A stretch of DNA of 64,000 nucleotides. Source: CAYPZL01 sp964415045 (GTDB taxonomy: Bacteria; Planctomycetota; Phycisphaerae; Sedimentisphaerales; Anaerobacaceae). The notes beneath the pieces were generated by a model. It ran no database searches and had not been told where the DNA came from. It worked only from the letters and a program-made list of their open reading frames with translations. Below, piece by piece: positions 43,017-51,280 of this stretch. The DNA lies in assembly GCA_964415045.1 (NCBI GenBank), contig CAYPZL010000007.1, positions 1-64,000 on the forward strand. Reading direction: 5' to 3'. Position numbers and translations under genes: made by a program. How positions within the stretch are numbered: the first letter of the stretch is position 1; each line of letters begins with the position of its first letter.

Positions 43017-44993
43017 TCAGCCTCGGCCTTTGATCAGATTCTCGACCACGCTGGGATCGGCCAGGGTGGTGATGTCACCGAGGTTGTCCGTGCTCTTCTC
43101 GGCAATCTTGCGGAGGATGCGTCGCATGATCTTGCCCGAGCGGGTCTTGGGCAGGGCCGGGGCGAACTGGATGGCCTCCGGTGCGGCGATGGGGCCGATC
43201 TCCTTGCGGACGTGCATGACCAGCTCTTTCTTGAGTTCGTCGTTTTCTTCCACGCCGTCGCGGAGGGTGACGAAGGCATAGAGAGCCTGGCCCTTGACCT
43301 CGTGAGGCATGGGGGTCACGGCGGCCTCGGCGACCTTGTCATGGCTGACCAACGCGCTCTCGACCTCGGCGGTGCCGATGCGGTGGCCGGAGACGTTCAC
43401 GACGTCGTCGATGCGACCCATGAGCCAGTAGTCGCCGTCCTGGTCGATGCGGCAGCCGTCGCCGGCGAAGTAGATGTCATCGTACATGGTGAAGTACGTG
43501 TCGATGAAGCGGTCGTGGTCGCCCCACATGGTGCGCATCATGCCGGGCCAGGGCCGGCGGATGCACAGCTTGCCGCCTTCGTTGGCGTCGCATTCCGATC
43601 CGTCGTCACGTAGAACGACCGGATCCACGCCGAAGAACGGACGGCCGGCACTACCCGGCTTGAGCGTATGCGCACCCGGCAGCGGAGTGATCATGAAGCC
43701 ACCGGTCTCCGTTTGCCACCACGTATCGACGATGGGGCAGCGCTTGCGGCCGATCTTCTCGTAGTACCACATCCACGCCTCGGGATTGATGGGCTCGCCC
43801 ACGGTGCCGAGGATTCTCATGGTGTCCAGCTTGTACTTGGCGGGCCACTGGTCGCCTTGACGCATCAACGCGCGAATCGCGGTGGGGGCGGTGTAGAACA
43901 CGGTAACCCCGAACTTGTCGCAGATCTGCCAGAAACGCCCGGCGTCGGGATAGGTGGGGACGCCCTCAAACATCATCGAGGTCGAGCCATTGGCCAGCGG
44001 GCCGTACACGATGTAGCTGTGACCCGTGACCCAGCCGATGTCGGCGGTACACCAGTAGACGTCGTCCTCGTGGATATTGAAGACGACCTCGTGCGTCAGC
44101 GTGGTGTGCATGAGATAGCCGCCGGTGGTGTGGACCACGCCCTTGGGCTTGCCGGTCGAGCCGGAGGTATACAGAATGAACAGCGGATCCTCGGCGTTCA
44201 TCGGCACGGCCTCGCACTCTTCACCGGCGCCGCCCATCTCCTCGTGGTACCAGAAGTCGCGGCCGTCCTGCATGTTGCAGTCGTCGTCGGTGACCTTGAC
44301 GACCACGCAGCTCTCAATGGTCGGACAGCTCGTCAGGGCTTCATCCGCGATCCCCTTGAGCGGGATCACTTTCGATCCCCGGCGCGACGTGTTGCACGTG
44401 ATGAGCATCTTGCAGTCCGAGTCGTTGACACGACCGGAGATGGCATCGGAGCTGAAACCGCCGAAGATGATGGAGTGGATCGCTCCGACCCGCGTGCAGG
44501 CCAGCATCACGATGGCCAGCTCGGGAACCATGCCCATGTAGATGGCGACGCGGTCACCCTTGCCGATGCCCTTGGCTTTCAGGACGTTGGCGAACTTGCA
44601 CACCTCTTTGTACAGCTCTTCGTAGGTGTACTTTTTCACGTCCTCGTCGGCGTCGCCCTGCCAGATAATGGCCGTCTTCTGGGCGGTCGGTGTGCCTAAA
44701 TGACGGTCGAGGCAGTTGTACGAGACGTTCAGCTCGCCGTCGGCGAACCACGTGTGCTCGATTTTACGGGCCTTCGTGTCCCAGGTGAACTCCAGGCTTT
44801 TCGTGGGCTCCTTGAACCACGACAGACGTTTGGCCTGCTCCAGCCAGAACGCATCGGGGGCCTTGATGGACTGCTCCCACATCTGCTGGTACTGTTCCAT
44901 GCTGGACACGTAGGCGTTGCTCTTGATTGAATCGGGCGGTGGAAACGTCCGATTTTCGGTCATCAGAGAGTCAATTGCTTTTTCTTGCGCCAT
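43017..44993 (-). CDS. acs: Acetyl-CoA synthetase, AMP-forming
   Basis: 658 residues, the normal size. The adenylation motifs are ILYTSGSTGKPKGVVHTTGG, DTWWQTETGGFMI, and the C-terminal PKTRSGKIMRRILRKIA whose lysine (Lys 621) is the residue that protein acetyltransferases modify in characterised Acs enzymes. It converts acetate, ATP and CoA to acetyl-CoA, AMP and pyrophosphate in the cytoplasm. The ribosome site AAAGGAG precedes the start at 44993. It is convergent with the GNAT/AcuC-like operon at 36331-41451, so synthesis and its regulator genes are neighbours. A strong promoter lies about 130 bases upstream. Confidence 0.96.
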   Translation of the reverse strand: MAQEKAIDSLMTENRTFPPPDSIKSNAYVSSMEQYQQMWEQSIKAPDAFWLEQAKRLSWFKEPTKSLEFTWDTKARKIEHTWFADGELNVSYNCLDRHLGTPTAQKTAIIWQGDADEDVKKYTYEELYKEVCKFANVLKAKGIGKGDRVAIYMGMVPELAIVMLACTRVGAIHSIIFGGFSSDAISGRVNDSDCKMLITCNTSRRGSKVIPLKGIADEALTSCPTIESCVVVKVTDDDCNMQDGRDFWYHEEMGGAGEECEAVPMNAEDPLFILYTSGSTGKPKGVVHTTGGYLMHTTLTHEVVFNIHEDDVYWCTADIGWVTGHSYIVYGPLANGSTSMMFEGVPTYPDAGRFWQICDKFGVTVFYTAPTAIRALMRQGDQWPAKYKLDTMRILGTVGEPINPEAWMWYYEKIGRKRCPIVDTWWQTETGGFMITPLPGAHTLKPGSAGRPFFGVDPVVLRDDGSECDANEGGKLCIRRPWPGMMRTMWGDHDRFIDTYFTMYDDIYFAGDGCRIDQDGDYWLMGRIDDVVNVSGHRIGTAEVESALVSHDKVAEAAVTPMPHEVKGQALYAFVTLRDGVEENDELKKELVMHVRKEIGPIAAPEAIQFAPALPKTRSGKIMRRILRKIAEKSTDNLGDITTLADPSVVENLIKGRG

Positions 44994-45132
44994 ACTTTTC
45001 TCCTTTTGTGTGATAACCCGGTTCCCCTAAACGGCTTTTCAATTCGCTCCCCACCTGTCTCGGGCGGTTGTAAACAAAAGCCGACAACCGGCCCCAAGGC
45101 AGTGGGCAAAGCCGAGTTAATGTAAAAGCGAT

Positions 45133-45161
45133 TTTATAGAAGCCGGGCAATCCTCTGTCAA
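45133..45161 (-). promoter_or_regulatory. Strong promoter of acs
   Basis: On the minus strand: TTGACA (45161-45156), 17 base spacer, TATAAA (45138-45133). The start point near 45126 gives a leader of about 130 bases. The gap 44994-45182 also contains the end of the porin gene region and no other gene. Confidence 0.8.
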
Positions 45162-45182
45162 AGGAAAAATCTTCGCAAGAGA

Positions 45183-46457
45183 TCAGAACTTGTATTTGAA
45201 CGCTGCTTGCACGCGGAAATCATCGGCATCGCCGTCGCCGCGGTAGTCCGTCCGCCAATGGGAAAGCTCCAGACCCACGTCCGCATGCTTGTTTACGGCA
45301 TAAATGGCGTTTCCGAAGATCGACCGATTCAGCGTCCGCTGGCCGACATTGACATCGCCGGCATCGACATCGTCAATACCGATGCCCGTGTTGAAACTCC
45401 ATTTGTCCCACGGACCCAATGCCAGTGCGACCCAACCGCCTTTACTGGCGATTTCTTTGCCCGTAGTCGGGTTGACTCCCTGCGCTATACCGCCCAGGTA
45501 GGCATTGAGATTCTCGCCGGTGAAGAGTTCCGCCTTCAAAGTCATCTTCTCGCAGAGGGGCTGGAGAACGTCGAGGTTCAACGACCATGTGTCCGCCTCG
45601 TCGGCGGGCAGGTTGTCGTAATCTTCTTCTCCCCAGTGCCCGGAGAGACCCACCGTGGTGGGTGCGGGGCCGAACCAGGAGAAGGTCAGGCCGGCACGAC
45701 CCTGCAACGTGGGGAACCCGGCGTCTTCGCCAGGCTCGTCGGCGAGATCGTCATCGCCGATGGTCCGGGCGATGGCTCCCTGGAGCTTCAATTCACTGCC
45801 TGAGGACAGGGTCAGGTCCTTCGTCAAACGAATCTGAGGCCGTCGATAACCGATGTTACCTGCGTCCCATAGCACAGTGTAATTGATGGTGGACGGATTC
45901 AGGGGGGAGACGACATCGCACGTCTGTCCGGCCAGCAGGCTCCAGTTGGAATCGGGCCAGACCATTTGCATATATGCATGGCGCATTTGAATCTTGGCTT
46001 TGTTCTCGTCCGCAGGGCTGCCATAGAAGTCAAATTCCACGCGGCCGCTCGCTTCCATGCCTCCGTCCGTGGGGCCGTTGATGAGAAAGCCGAGCCGTGT
46101 CTCATTTGCCGTCAAGCTGAACTCGTCGTCATCGTCCTTGGCCGCTTCGTTTTCGGCCCAGACGACGAAATTGCCATTGTTCGTCCGCGAGTCGTCGTAC
46201 GCGGCGTCGGCCTTGATATACCCGTAGAATTGGATGTCGAGGCTCGACCACAGCGGCGTTTTGCCCGGGGCTGTGCCGGACGGTTGATCCTCCTGCCCCA
46301 CGCGGGCCGAGAGGTCCTGGACCTGTTTCTCCAGATTCTCGACACGGTCTTGCAGAGCGGCGTTTTCCCGCGCTAAATCGGCGTTGCTCTGAGCCCAGCA
46401 GGAACTGCCGATTGCCGTCAGGACTACAAAAACTGCCCACACCTTCATTCTTGTCAT
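45183..46457 (-). CDS. Outer-membrane porin, DcaP-like, with N-terminal coiled coil
   Basis: 424 residues from ATG 46457, chosen because GGAG lies six bases upstream and a signal peptide starts there (MKVWAVFVVLTAIGSSCWA). After cleavage comes a coiled coil (ARENAALQDRVENLEKQV, about residues 30-50), then a barrel of repeated aromatic beta strands, ending FKYKF with the terminal phenylalanine recognised by the BAM machinery. The N-terminal coil and barrel resemble the DcaP family of trimeric porins, which pass dicarboxylates and small organic acids. It would sit in the outer membrane. Its place next to acs and an OFA carrier suggests uptake of organic acids, which is inference. Confidence 0.8.
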   Translation of the reverse strand: MTRMKVWAVFVVLTAIGSSCWAQSNADLARENAALQDRVENLEKQVQDLSARVGQEDQPSGTAPGKTPLWSSLDIQFYGYIKADAAYDDSRTNNGNFVVWAENEAAKDDDDEFSLTANETRLGFLINGPTDGGMEASGRVEFDFYGSPADENKAKIQMRHAYMQMVWPDSNWSLLAGQTCDVVSPLNPSTINYTVLWDAGNIGYRRPQIRLTKDLTLSSGSELKLQGAIARTIGDDDLADEPGEDAGFPTLQGRAGLTFSWFGPAPTTVGLSGHWGEEDYDNLPADEADTWSLNLDVLQPLCEKMTLKAELFTGENLNAYLGGIAQGVNPTTGKEIASKGGWVALALGPWDKWSFNTGIGIDDVDAGDVNVGQRTLNRSIFGNAIYAVNKHADVGLELSHWRTDYRGDGDADDFRVQAAFKYKF

Positions 46458-46654
46458 ACCAATCTCCATTACAACTTCCATTAACCTATTGCGTGAACGT
46501 TCGCATGACTTCGGTATTGGCTCTCCCTCGGGTGCAAAACAAACGAGGGTCATTGCATGGCATATTCTCGTTGTCAGGGGCTTCCTGCGGAGTCTGTCCC
46601 GGATGGGAGCCTGCTTGCATCTTCAGTCATCCATTACAGCAAGAAACTGTACGC

Positions 46655-46682
46655 ATTATACGTGCAGCCCAAGTGTCGTCAA
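46655..46682 (-). promoter_or_regulatory. Strong promoter of the porin gene
   Basis: On the minus strand: TTGACG (46682-46677), 16 base spacer, perfect TATAAT (46660-46655). Start point near 46648, leader about 190 bases. The region 46458-46990 otherwise shows no gene. Confidence 0.7.
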
Positions 46683-46990
46683 GAAATCAGGAGAGAATTG
46701 TCATTGGGCCGATCCCGGACAGAGGCGCAGGAGGGCCGGGGTGTGGGGTGTTCACCGGTCGTCCTGCCGTGCCGTGGTGGCTCTGGCGCGCCGGCGCATG
46801 TTGTGACATTTGCAGAGGGGAAGCTGCTGGACATGTCTTGTTGTGTTCCATTTTGCCCGTTACGCGCAAATCGCGTCGATCTACTTTTCCTGCGCTGCCC
46901 AAAGTGTTGGGCCTGTACGTTGGCTCGGCCGATCCTGGTGTTGTCGGACCCACCGTTGTGGCGCAGGTGTCGTTGCCTGAAATTCTCGCC

Positions 46991-47452
46991 TTACGGAACC
47001 GCGGCGGTTTCCCGTTCCGCCCTTTTGTCGGCTTCGCATGGGCTGGGCAGCTCGCTGAGGGTCCAGTAGAGGTCGATGGTCTGGATGGCCGCCACGAACT
47101 TGAGATAGTCCACCGGCTTGACGATGTACCCGGCAACGCTGCGGCGAAAACTTTCCGTCACGTCACGCTCTTCGTTCGAGGTGGTAAGCACGACAACCGG
47201 GATCCGCTTGAGGGTCCGGTTTTCCTTGACGACTTCAAGGAACTCCGTGCCGTTCATCTTGGGCATGTTCAGATCGAGCAGAATGACACAGGGCATCTCG
47301 CTGTCCGGCCCGGTCAGGTAGTCCAGTGCCTCCTCCCCGTTTTGCACGTGGATCAGCCGGTTTCCGATCTTCAGGTCCCGGAACGCTCTCTGCACCGTCA
47401 TGGCATCGATCGTGTCGTCTTCAACAAGCAGTACCGGTTTGGAGTTTCTCAT
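46991..47452 (-). CDS. Single-domain response regulator (Rcp1-like)
   Basis: 153 residues, one receiver domain. The acidic pocket is VLLVEDDTIDA, phosphoacceptor Asp 60 lies in CVILLDLNMPKMNG, Thr 90 in VVVLTTSN and Lys 112 in YIVKPVD. No output domain follows. The insertion between beta-strands (TSNEERDV) resembles Rcp1, the partner of the phytochrome Cph1. Its 5' end overlaps the 3' end of the histidine kinase gene by 32 bases, so the two are translationally coupled and it is the likely receiver. Its downstream partner is unknown. Confidence 0.9.
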   Translation of the reverse strand: MRNSKPVLLVEDDTIDAMTVQRAFRDLKIGNRLIHVQNGEEALDYLTGPDSEMPCVILLDLNMPKMNGTEFLEVVKENRTLKRIPVVVLTTSNEERDVTESFRRSVAGYIVKPVDYLKFVAAIQTIDLYWTLSELPSPCEADKRAERETAAVP

Positions 47453-48968
47453 GCTGTGTTTCCTTTTGTTCTTGGGGAAGGGTGAAGAAGAACGTGCTTC
47501 CGGCGCCGGGTCGCGACTCGACCCAGATCTTCCCGCCGTAGATTTCGACGATTTTTTTGACCAGGGTAAGCCCGATCCCGGTACTCTCGTAGGAGTCGGA
47601 CGGCTGGAGCGTTTGGAACATGCGGAAGATTCTCTGGTGATGCTTTTCGTCGATGCCCGGCCCGTTGTCGGCGACGCTGAACGTCCAATACCCCTGCCGG
47701 GAGTGACAACCGATGACGATTCGTCCGTCCGGCTTGTCCATGAATTTGACGGCGTTGCTCAGCAGGTTCTGGAAAACCTGCACAATGCGGGTGCGCTCCA
47801 GTGTCAGCGTGGGCAGGGCGTCACGCACTTCGATCCGAATCGTGTCCGGGGGGGCGGTCAGTTCGATGGCTTCCGCGACCGCGTCGGTTGCGTCGAAGGT
47901 GACTGTCTCCTCTTTGCTGCGGCCGGCGCGGGAGTATTGCAGGATGCCCTCGATCAGCGCGTGCATCCGGTCCACCTGCGAGACAAGGAGATGAAAATTC
48001 TCTGATTGCTCCGCCGCCAGCTTTTCGCTGCAGTCGGACGTGATCCATTCCACGAGCGACTTGATGTGGCGCAGGGGCGCCTTCAGGTCATGCGACACAA
48101 CGTAGGCGAAATCGTCCAGTTCCTTGTTGACCTGTTCGAGCCTGGCATACGCAGCCCTGAGTTCGGTCACCCGCTTGTGTTCAATTTGTCCGGAGACGGC
48201 CTGTGCCGCCAGCCTCCTCTCTCGGGTGGCGAGTTGTCGGTACGCGGCATCCAGTGCATCCAGCGTTTCCTCCAAACAGGCTATTTCGTTATCACTGTCG
48301 GCAGGTGTGTTCTCGAACATGCAAGGCGCACAAGCGCCGCGTGCCTTTTGCAGCAGGCGCCGCATCGGCAGCCGAAACGTTTGCCGCAGGAGCAGTCCGG
48401 CGAACAACCACGTGAGGCCGAGGCTTGCCAGCACACTGGTTGCTACGGTCGCTCGGCTCGCCGCCAGGGTACGCCGGGCGGGATCGAGAGAAAGAGCAAT
48501 TGTCAGAGTGCCCTCGGCGAGCCGGTCGGATGGGACTGCCCCGGCATGCGAGCCGGCGCGGGATTCGTCCAGGGGCAAACGAAACGTGTATTGTCTTGCC
48601 GGGCCTGGATGTGGGCTTTCTTCCCGGAACTTCACGTTGCCCTTGCTGTCCTTGATCTCGCAGAGGAGAACGTCCTTCTGCATCCGCAGGGATTTGCCGA
48701 TTCTGTTGGCCGTCTGCGCTACGTCGCCTTTTTGGCAAGCCGTTCCGGCAGTGGCGATTTGAGCCATCGTTCGCGCCCGCTCATCAGATTGCCTGTAGAG
48801 GGTCTGTTTCTCATGGGCCAGCAGGCTCAGCCCCAGGCTCAATTGCAGAACCACAACCAGCGCGGTCAGGCCGAGAACGGCCCTTTGCACGGTGCTCAGT
48901 TTTGTCCATCGCCAGCTTGGCAACTGCGGTCCTCCATCTTCGTGTTGCATGTGTCCTGTGGATTCCAT
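47421..48968 (-). CDS. Membrane sensor histidine kinase, phytochrome-like kinase core
   Basis: 515 residues. Two membrane helices (about residues 29-50 and 178-195) enclose a periplasmic sensing region of roughly 125 residues with two cysteines, then a linker with coiled coil. The H-box FAYVVSHDLKAPLRHI has His 293, and the ATPase part shows VFQNLLSNAVKFM (N-box), VADNGPGID (G1) and TGIGLTLVKKIVEIYGG (G2). HDLKAPLRHI is typical of phytochrome-type and related kinases; no PAS/GAF chromophore domain is present, so light sensing is unlikely. The start is uncertain (an ATG six codons later is possible). It overlaps the response regulator gene. The signal is unknown. Confidence 0.88.
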   Translation of the reverse strand: MESTGHMQHEDGGPQLPSWRWTKLSTVQRAVLGLTALVVVLQLSLGLSLLAHEKQTLYRQSDERARTMAQIATAGTACQKGDVAQTANRIGKSLRMQKDVLLCEIKDSKGNVKFREESPHPGPARQYTFRLPLDESRAGSHAGAVPSDRLAEGTLTIALSLDPARRTLAASRATVATSVLASLGLTWLFAGLLLRQTFRLPMRRLLQKARGACAPCMFENTPADSDNEIACLEETLDALDAAYRQLATRERRLAAQAVSGQIEHKRVTELRAAYARLEQVNKELDDFAYVVSHDLKAPLRHIKSLVEWITSDCSEKLAAEQSENFHLLVSQVDRMHALIEGILQYSRAGRSKEETVTFDATDAVAEAIELTAPPDTIRIEVRDALPTLTLERTRIVQVFQNLLSNAVKFMDKPDGRIVIGCHSRQGYWTFSVADNGPGIDEKHHQRIFRMFQTLQPSDSYESTGIGLTLVKKIVEIYGGKIWVESRPGAGSTFFFTLPQEQKETQHEKLQTGTAC

Positions 48969-49411
48969 CGGCTGGGGGCCGCCCCGACGTCATTCATAGA
49001 TGTTCGTGTCGGCCCCAGGCGCGTCACGGGATGTATCGGCAGATGGGCAAGCCCATTCCACACTGTGTCGCGGGGAATCGGGGTTTGGGGTTTCATAAGG
49101 CCCGTTGCGGGCCTGGTTGAGCGGACTGCCGGACCGTCGCGAGAGTCTTCGTTGACATCACTGCCTTGCATTGCAGCAACGGCCCCGCGACCGACGGTGG
49201 TGGGGAAGCTCATGGTCCTCGGGTGCCGGACTGTCTCATTCAGAAGGCAGGCAGGCCTCTTTCGCGGGTTCTTTTCGGACGTCCCGTCGCGTCAAGCCGA
49301 CGTCGAGAGCATGGCCGAGAGCCTCCGCAGCTCGTCGGCCAGTGCGCGGTTCGACGATTCGCGCCTGGCCGTGCGGGGACGGCCTGGACACCTTCATCGG
49401 CTACGATCTCG
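48969..49411. other. Intergenic region, no gene recognised
   Basis: 443 bases between the histidine kinase start and the radical SAM gene end. It contains a GC-rich seven base-pair hairpin at 49098-49114 (AGGCCCG-TTG-CGGGCCT) without a T-run, and no credible frame or clear promoter. It probably serves as the upstream region of the kinase gene. Confidence 0.5.
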
Positions 49412-51208
49412 CTATTGCCGCCGGAGGTTTTCTTGTGTGTTTGCCAGGTGGGTCAGGAGGTAGTCTTTATCGGGACCTCCAAGGTGCTCCCAGGGGAGGA
49501 TCTGGTCGGGATCGAAGCCTTGTCGGGCGCGACCTTTGAGATCGAGTCCGCAGGCGGCGAACGCGTCGCGCCACGTCTCATAATGGAAGCACTCGTCCCA
49601 CAGATCGAAGCGGGCGCCCGCTCGCCAGGCGGCCTCGATCGCATCGGCGCAGCGTCGGTCGCCCCGGCCGATGGCCGATTCGAGAATGCTGCGCCGGATG
49701 TTGTGAAATTTGAACTGCAGGTACCGGGCGCGCCGCCGCTGTTTTTCTTCGAGGATCAACTGTTTCGCCTGCTCGAAGTACTCCTCGGTTCGCTGCGGCA
49801 TCCAGCCGAACGGCGTGTGGGCTTTCGGGACGAGCCAGCTTACCGCGACGTTGATCTGGGCCGTTTGGCCGTCCACGTCTTTGCGCCGCTTCGCCAGCCG
49901 CTGTGAGAGATCGACGATGGCCCTGACGTCGTCGAGCGTTTCGCCCGGCAGACCGACCATGAAATACAGCTTGATCTTCTGCCAGCCCGCCCGGTAGGCC
50001 GCTTCGACGGCCGCGAAGAGGTCGCTGTCCTTGAGCGGTTTGTTGATGATCTGCCGCAATCGCTCGCTGGCCGCCTCCACCGCGATGGTGAGCCCGCCTT
50101 TTCGCACCGAGGTCAGCAGACGGGGCAGCAGCTTCAACTGCTGGTCCACCCGCAGACTGGGGACGGAGAGGCCGACGTGCTTGTCTTCGAAGTAGCCCTG
50201 CAGCCTGGCGATGAGGTCTTCCAGGTAGGGATAGTCGGCGCTGGAGAGACTCAGCAGGCTGACCGTGTCGAACCCGGTCGCGTGGTACGAGTCCCTGGCC
50301 AGATCGAGCACCTTTTCGGCGCTGCGAGCACGGATGGGCCGCCGGCAGAAGCTGGCCTGGCAGAAGCGGCACCGTCCCGGGCAGCCCCGCATGATCTCAA
50401 TGCTGACGCGTTCGTGGACCGCCTGAACGAAGGGCACGATCGGTTGGGTGGGCACCGGCGCGTTTTCGAAATCCTGCACCACGGCGTTGCTGAACTTCGT
50501 CGGCAGCTCGGGCCGGGTCGCCCGAAAGGACGTTACGCGCGGGCCGTCGTAGTCGAATTCATAGAACCGGGGCACGTAGGCCCATTCGAATTGCCGGGCG
50601 GCCTGAAGCAAGGTTTGTTCCCTGTTCTGGCCCGCCTTTTTCGCCTCGCAGAGCAGTTGGGCCAGTTCTCCCACGGCCTGCTCGCCTTCACCCAGGACGA
50701 ACAGGTCGACGAACGGCGCCATCGGCTCGCAGCAGTTGGCCATGCCGCCGCCGGCCACGATCAGAGGGGCGCTCTCGTCGCGCCGGTCCCGCCGGACCGC
50801 GATCCCGCCCATGTCGAGCATATTCAGGACGTTCGTATAGCAAAGCTCGTTCGTCAGGCTGAAAGCCACCACATCGAAACTGCGCAGGGCCGCTTTCGAT
50901 TCCAGGCTGAACAGAGGGATACGCTTGCTGCGCAGAACGTCTTCGGCGTCGGTCCACGGGGCGAACACGCGCTCGGCGGCCACGCGATCCAGTCCGTTGA
51001 GGATGTGATAGAGGATCGCCAGGCCCGTGTTGGACATGCCGACCTCGTAGACGTCGGGGAAGCATAGGGCTACGGTCAGCTCGCAGGCGCCGAGGTCCTT
51101 CCTAACCTGGTTGATTTCGCCTCCGATGTAGCGCGCGGGCCGGCGCACGAAGGGCAGGAACTCCCGCTCGATACGTTCGGCCAATAATTCTATTCTTTCG
51201 TCACTCAT
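49412..51208 (-). CDS. Radical SAM protein, TIGR03960-like, with B12-binding-type N-terminal domain
   Basis: 598 residues from ATG 51208. The frame stays open much further upstream, but that part is antisense to ApbE and has no protein character. The N-terminal half (ELTVALCFPDVYEVGMSNTGLAILYHILN, PLIVAGGGMANCCEPMAPF) is the corrin-like Rossmann domain, and the cluster cysteines CPGRCRFC (276, 280, 283) start the radical SAM domain with RSAEKVLDLAR. The family is widespread and its substrate is unknown. Its usual partner (a DUF2344/TIGR03936 protein) is not in the window. A TATAAT sits only six bases before the start codon, which would make the message leaderless. Confidence 0.85.
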   Translation of the reverse strand: MSDERIELLAERIEREFLPFVRRPARYIGGEINQVRKDLGACELTVALCFPDVYEVGMSNTGLAILYHILNGLDRVAAERVFAPWTDAEDVLRSKRIPLFSLESKAALRSFDVVAFSLTNELCYTNVLNMLDMGGIAVRRDRRDESAPLIVAGGGMANCCEPMAPFVDLFVLGEGEQAVGELAQLLCEAKKAGQNREQTLLQAARQFEWAYVPRFYEFDYDGPRVTSFRATRPELPTKFSNAVVQDFENAPVPTQPIVPFVQAVHERVSIEIMRGCPGRCRFCQASFCRRPIRARSAEKVLDLARDSYHATGFDTVSLLSLSSADYPYLEDLIARLQGYFEDKHVGLSVPSLRVDQQLKLLPRLLTSVRKGGLTIAVEAASERLRQIINKPLKDSDLFAAVEAAYRAGWQKIKLYFMVGLPGETLDDVRAIVDLSQRLAKRRKDVDGQTAQINVAVSWLVPKAHTPFGWMPQRTEEYFEQAKQLILEEKQRRRARYLQFKFHNIRRSILESAIGRGDRRCADAIEAAWRAGARFDLWDECFHYETWRDAFAACGLDLKGRARQGFDPDQILPWEHLGGPDKDYLLTHLANTQENLRRQ

Positions 51209-51214
51209 GGAGCT

Positions 51215-51220
51215 ATTATA
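51215..51220 (-). promoter_or_regulatory. -10 box directly before the radical SAM start codon
   Basis: TATAAT on the minus strand at 51220-51215, six bases from ATG 51208. The -35 region (CTTCAA at 17 base spacing) is weak. A start point at or near the A of the ATG would give a leaderless message; no ribosome site is visible. Confidence 0.5.
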
Positions 51221-51280
51221 CCGTTCGATGCCGAATATTGAAGTGGTTGCAGTCGCAGCCGCAAAAGTGATGAGGAACAG

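Noticed and set aside
49098..49114. GC-rich hairpin as terminator of the radical SAM gene
   Set aside because: There is no T-run on either strand and it lies about 300 bases from the stop codon.
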